This document shows, one piece after another, positions 62,500-64,000 of a stretch of 64,000 nucleotides of DNA. Origin of the DNA: Antarctobacter sediminis (GTDB lineage: Bacteria > Pseudomonadota > Alphaproteobacteria > Rhodobacterales > Rhodobacteraceae); NCBI RefSeq assembly GCF_019218285.1, contig NZ_JAHUZG010000001.1, positions 930,001 through 994,000 of the forward strand, read 5' to 3'. The translations under genes and the position numbers were made by a program. The notes beneath the pieces were generated by a model. That model ran no database searches, was not told where the DNA came from, and saw only the letters and a program-made list of their open reading frames with translations. Position 1 is the first letter of the stretch. Every line of letters starts with the position of its first letter.

Positions 62500-64000
62500 T
62501 AGTGTGCCCCTCCGCTGAGCGTCATCCATGTGATGAAGATCGCGATCCCGATCACCATGGCGAAGGCATAAGTAAAGATGTAGCCGGATTGGGCCCGGCC
62601 CGCGAGCCGGGTAAAGAAGGGTACGATGCCCATGGCAAGACCGTTGATCCCGCCCTTGATGATCGCCTCGTCACCGCCCTTCCACAGGATGCGACCCAGC
62701 GCCTTGGCGGGCTGCACAAAGAGGAAGTCGTAGATTTCGTCGACATACCACTTGTTCAGCAGGAACAGGTACAGCGGACGCTGGCTTGCCGCGAGGGCGA
62801 CGGGCAGCTTGGGGTTCACGATGTAGAACCAGAAGGCCACCACGAAACCAAGGATCATCGCGATGAAGGGAGAGATCTTGACCCACTTCGGGACGTAGTG
62901 CGCGTCATGAAGCACGTGGTTGTCGGGCGCCATGTAGATGGCCCCTGCCCCGGGTGCCGCCGCCGCGTGGTCGTCCTTGGCCGCGCCGTGATCGTCCGCG
63001 TGGTCATCGCCATGTGCGGCGTCCTTGACCTCGGCATGGTCGTCCGCGTGACCGGCGTCTTTCGCCTCGGCATGGTCATCGCCATGCTCGGCCGCGGCAA
63101 CCGCCGGAATTCCGAAGAACTTGTTGACGTAGTCTTCTTTGCCGAAGAACGACCCGTACCAGATCATCCCCGAGAAGACCGCCCCCAACGCCAGCACACC
63201 CAGCGGGACCAGCATGACGGTCGGGCTTTCATGCGCGTGCTCATGCGTGTGCTTGTCGCCGCGCGGCTTGCCGTAGAAGGTCAGGAACATCAGGCGCCAG
63301 CTGTAGAAGCTGGTGAACAGCGCCGCGATAACCAGCATCCAGAAGGCATAGCCACCGTTGGTGCCGGCATAGGCGCTTTCGATCACCGCATCCTTGGACA
63401 GGAAGCCGGCAAAACCGATCGTTGTCAGCGGGATGCCGACACCGGTGATGGCCAGTGTGCCGATCATCATCGCCCAGAAGGTATAGGGAAGCTTTTTGCG
63501 CAGGCCACCGTAATTCCGCATGTCCTGTTCGTGATGCATCCCGTGGATCACCGAACCGGCGCCAAGGAACAGCATCGCCTTGAAGAAGGCGTGCGTGAAC
63601 AGGTGGAACATGGCAACCGAATAGACGCCCACACCGGCCGCCACGAACATGTAGCCCAGCTGCGAACAGGTCGAATAGGCGATCACGCGCTTGATGTCGT
63701 TCTGAACAAGGCCGACCGTGGCGGCAAAGAAAGCCGTCGTTGCGCCAAGGAAGGTGATGAAGGCGGTGGCATTGGGCGCGAATTCCATCAGCGGCGACAT
63801 GCGGCAGACAAGGAAGACGCCCGCGGTCACCATGGTCGCGGCGTGGATCAGGGCCGACACCGGGGTCGGACCTTCCATCGCGTCCGGCAACCAGGTGTGC
63901 AGGATGAACTGTGCCGATTTGCCCATGGCACCGATGAAGAGCAGGATCGCCACCACCTCGGCGGCATTCCAGTCGCGCCACAGGAAGGTCAGCTGCGTTT
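62499..64000 (-). CDS. nuoL: NADH-quinone oxidoreductase subunit L (C-terminal part, cut by window)
   Basis: About 500 codons are seen and the frame stays open to base 64000, so the N-terminal third is missing. [21 protein letters not shown] and [18 protein letters not shown] are NuoL core motifs, and the last residues form the long lateral helix and final membrane segment ([16 protein letters not shown]). Between the antiporter core and the lateral helix a loop of about 50 residues is made of repeats rich in His, Asp and Ala ([20 protein letters not shown] and onward), plus a smaller HTHEHAHES. This insert is not in E. coli NuoL. Confidence 0.95.
   Translation of the reverse strand, partial: TQLTFLWRDWNAAEVVAILLFIGAMGKSAQFILHTWLPDAMEGPTPVSALIHAATMVTAGVFLVCRMSPLMEFAPNATAFITFLGATTAFFAATVGLVQNDIKRVIAYSTCSQLGYMFVAAGVGVYSVAMFHLFTHAFFKAMLFLGAGSVIHGMHHEQDMRNYGGLRKKLPYTFWAMMIGTLAITGVGIPLTTIGFAGFLSKDAVIESAYAGTNGGYAFWMLVIAALFTSFYSWRLMFLTFYGKPRGDKHTHEHAHESPTVMLVPLGVLALGAVFSGMIWYGSFFGKEDYVNKFFGIPAVAAAEHGDDHAEAKDAGHADDHAEVKDAAHGDDHADDHGAAKDDHAAAAPGAGAIYMAPDNHVLHDAHYVPKWVKISPFIAMILGFVVAFWFYIVNPKLPVALAASQRPLYLFLLNKWYVDEIYDFLFVQPAKALGRILWKGGDEAIIKGGINGLAMGIVPFFTRLAGRAQSGYIFTYAFAMVIGIAIFITWMTLSGGAH

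Noticed and set aside
59017-62502. A plus-strand open frame of over 1100 codons antisense to birA and nuoN/nuoM
   Set aside because: It is a high-GC shadow with Gln/His/Arg-rich low-information sequence; the minus-strand genes have full family motifs.

Overview
The window is 64 kb of high-GC DNA, almost fully coding, that looks like the chromosome of a Rhodobacterales / Roseobacter-type alphaproteobacterium. Pointers are the sqdB-sqdD-sqdC sulfolipid operon order, the nuoL-nuoM-nuoN-birA-coaX-rnj order, a lon gene behind an RpoH-type promoter, and many TRAP/ABC/TTT-era catabolic clusters typical of marine heterotrophs. No insertion sequence, phage gene, rRNA or CRISPR array was seen. Two tRNA-Val genes are present.

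Region 1 (1-17.1 kb) is a catabolic cluster. It encodes an acetoin/2-oxoacid dehydrogenase complex (E2 partial, E1 alpha, E1 beta, E3), two aldehyde dehydrogenases, an iron-type alcohol dehydrogenase, a cytochrome P450, a class IV aminotransferase on the opposite strand that resembles the (R)-amine transaminase group, a tripartite tricarboxylate-type transporter with two tandem substrate-binding proteins, a class III aminotransferase and a LysR regulator. A 35-bp near-perfect palindrome precedes the transporter, and parts of it recur in the divergent aminotransferase/ALDH promoter region. The substrate is not known; an amine or amino-alcohol is the inference.

Region 2 (17.2-21.7 kb) holds a SulP anion transporter with a STAS domain, a second LysR regulator, a WrbA-like flavoprotein, a 53-residue CxxC protein and an EamA-type permease.

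Region 3 (21.8-34.7 kb) is a tight 12-gene sugar-catabolic unit: SDR, enolase-superfamily sugar-acid dehydratase, ABC sugar importer (ATPase, binding protein, two permeases), GntR regulator, SMP-30 lactonase, aldose epimerase, a 781-residue GH38-like (DUF5054-type) putative glycosidase, a fumarylacetoacetate-hydrolase-family enzyme and a second SDR. Together they spell a non-phosphorylative route of the L-fucose type: lactone, aldonate, 2-keto-3-deoxy acid, 2,4-diketo acid, then pyruvate plus a hydroxy acid. The unusual member is the intracellular GH38-like protein.

Region 4 (34.9-43.3 kb) is accessory: a MerR/MFS divergon with a clear shared operator, an exported alpha/beta hydrolase that lacks its serine nucleophile, a PepSY membrane protein with a small exported CPLC-motif protein, a lower-GC stretch with an unknown membrane protein, two tRNA-Val genes and two small exported membrane-anchored proteins.

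Region 5 (43.3-64 kb) is mostly housekeeping: lon, an Old Yellow Enzyme, the sulfolipid operon, tgt, two paralogous glycosyltransferases, a DEAD-box helicase, RNase J, type III pantothenate kinase, biotin ligase and the 3' part of the nuo operon.
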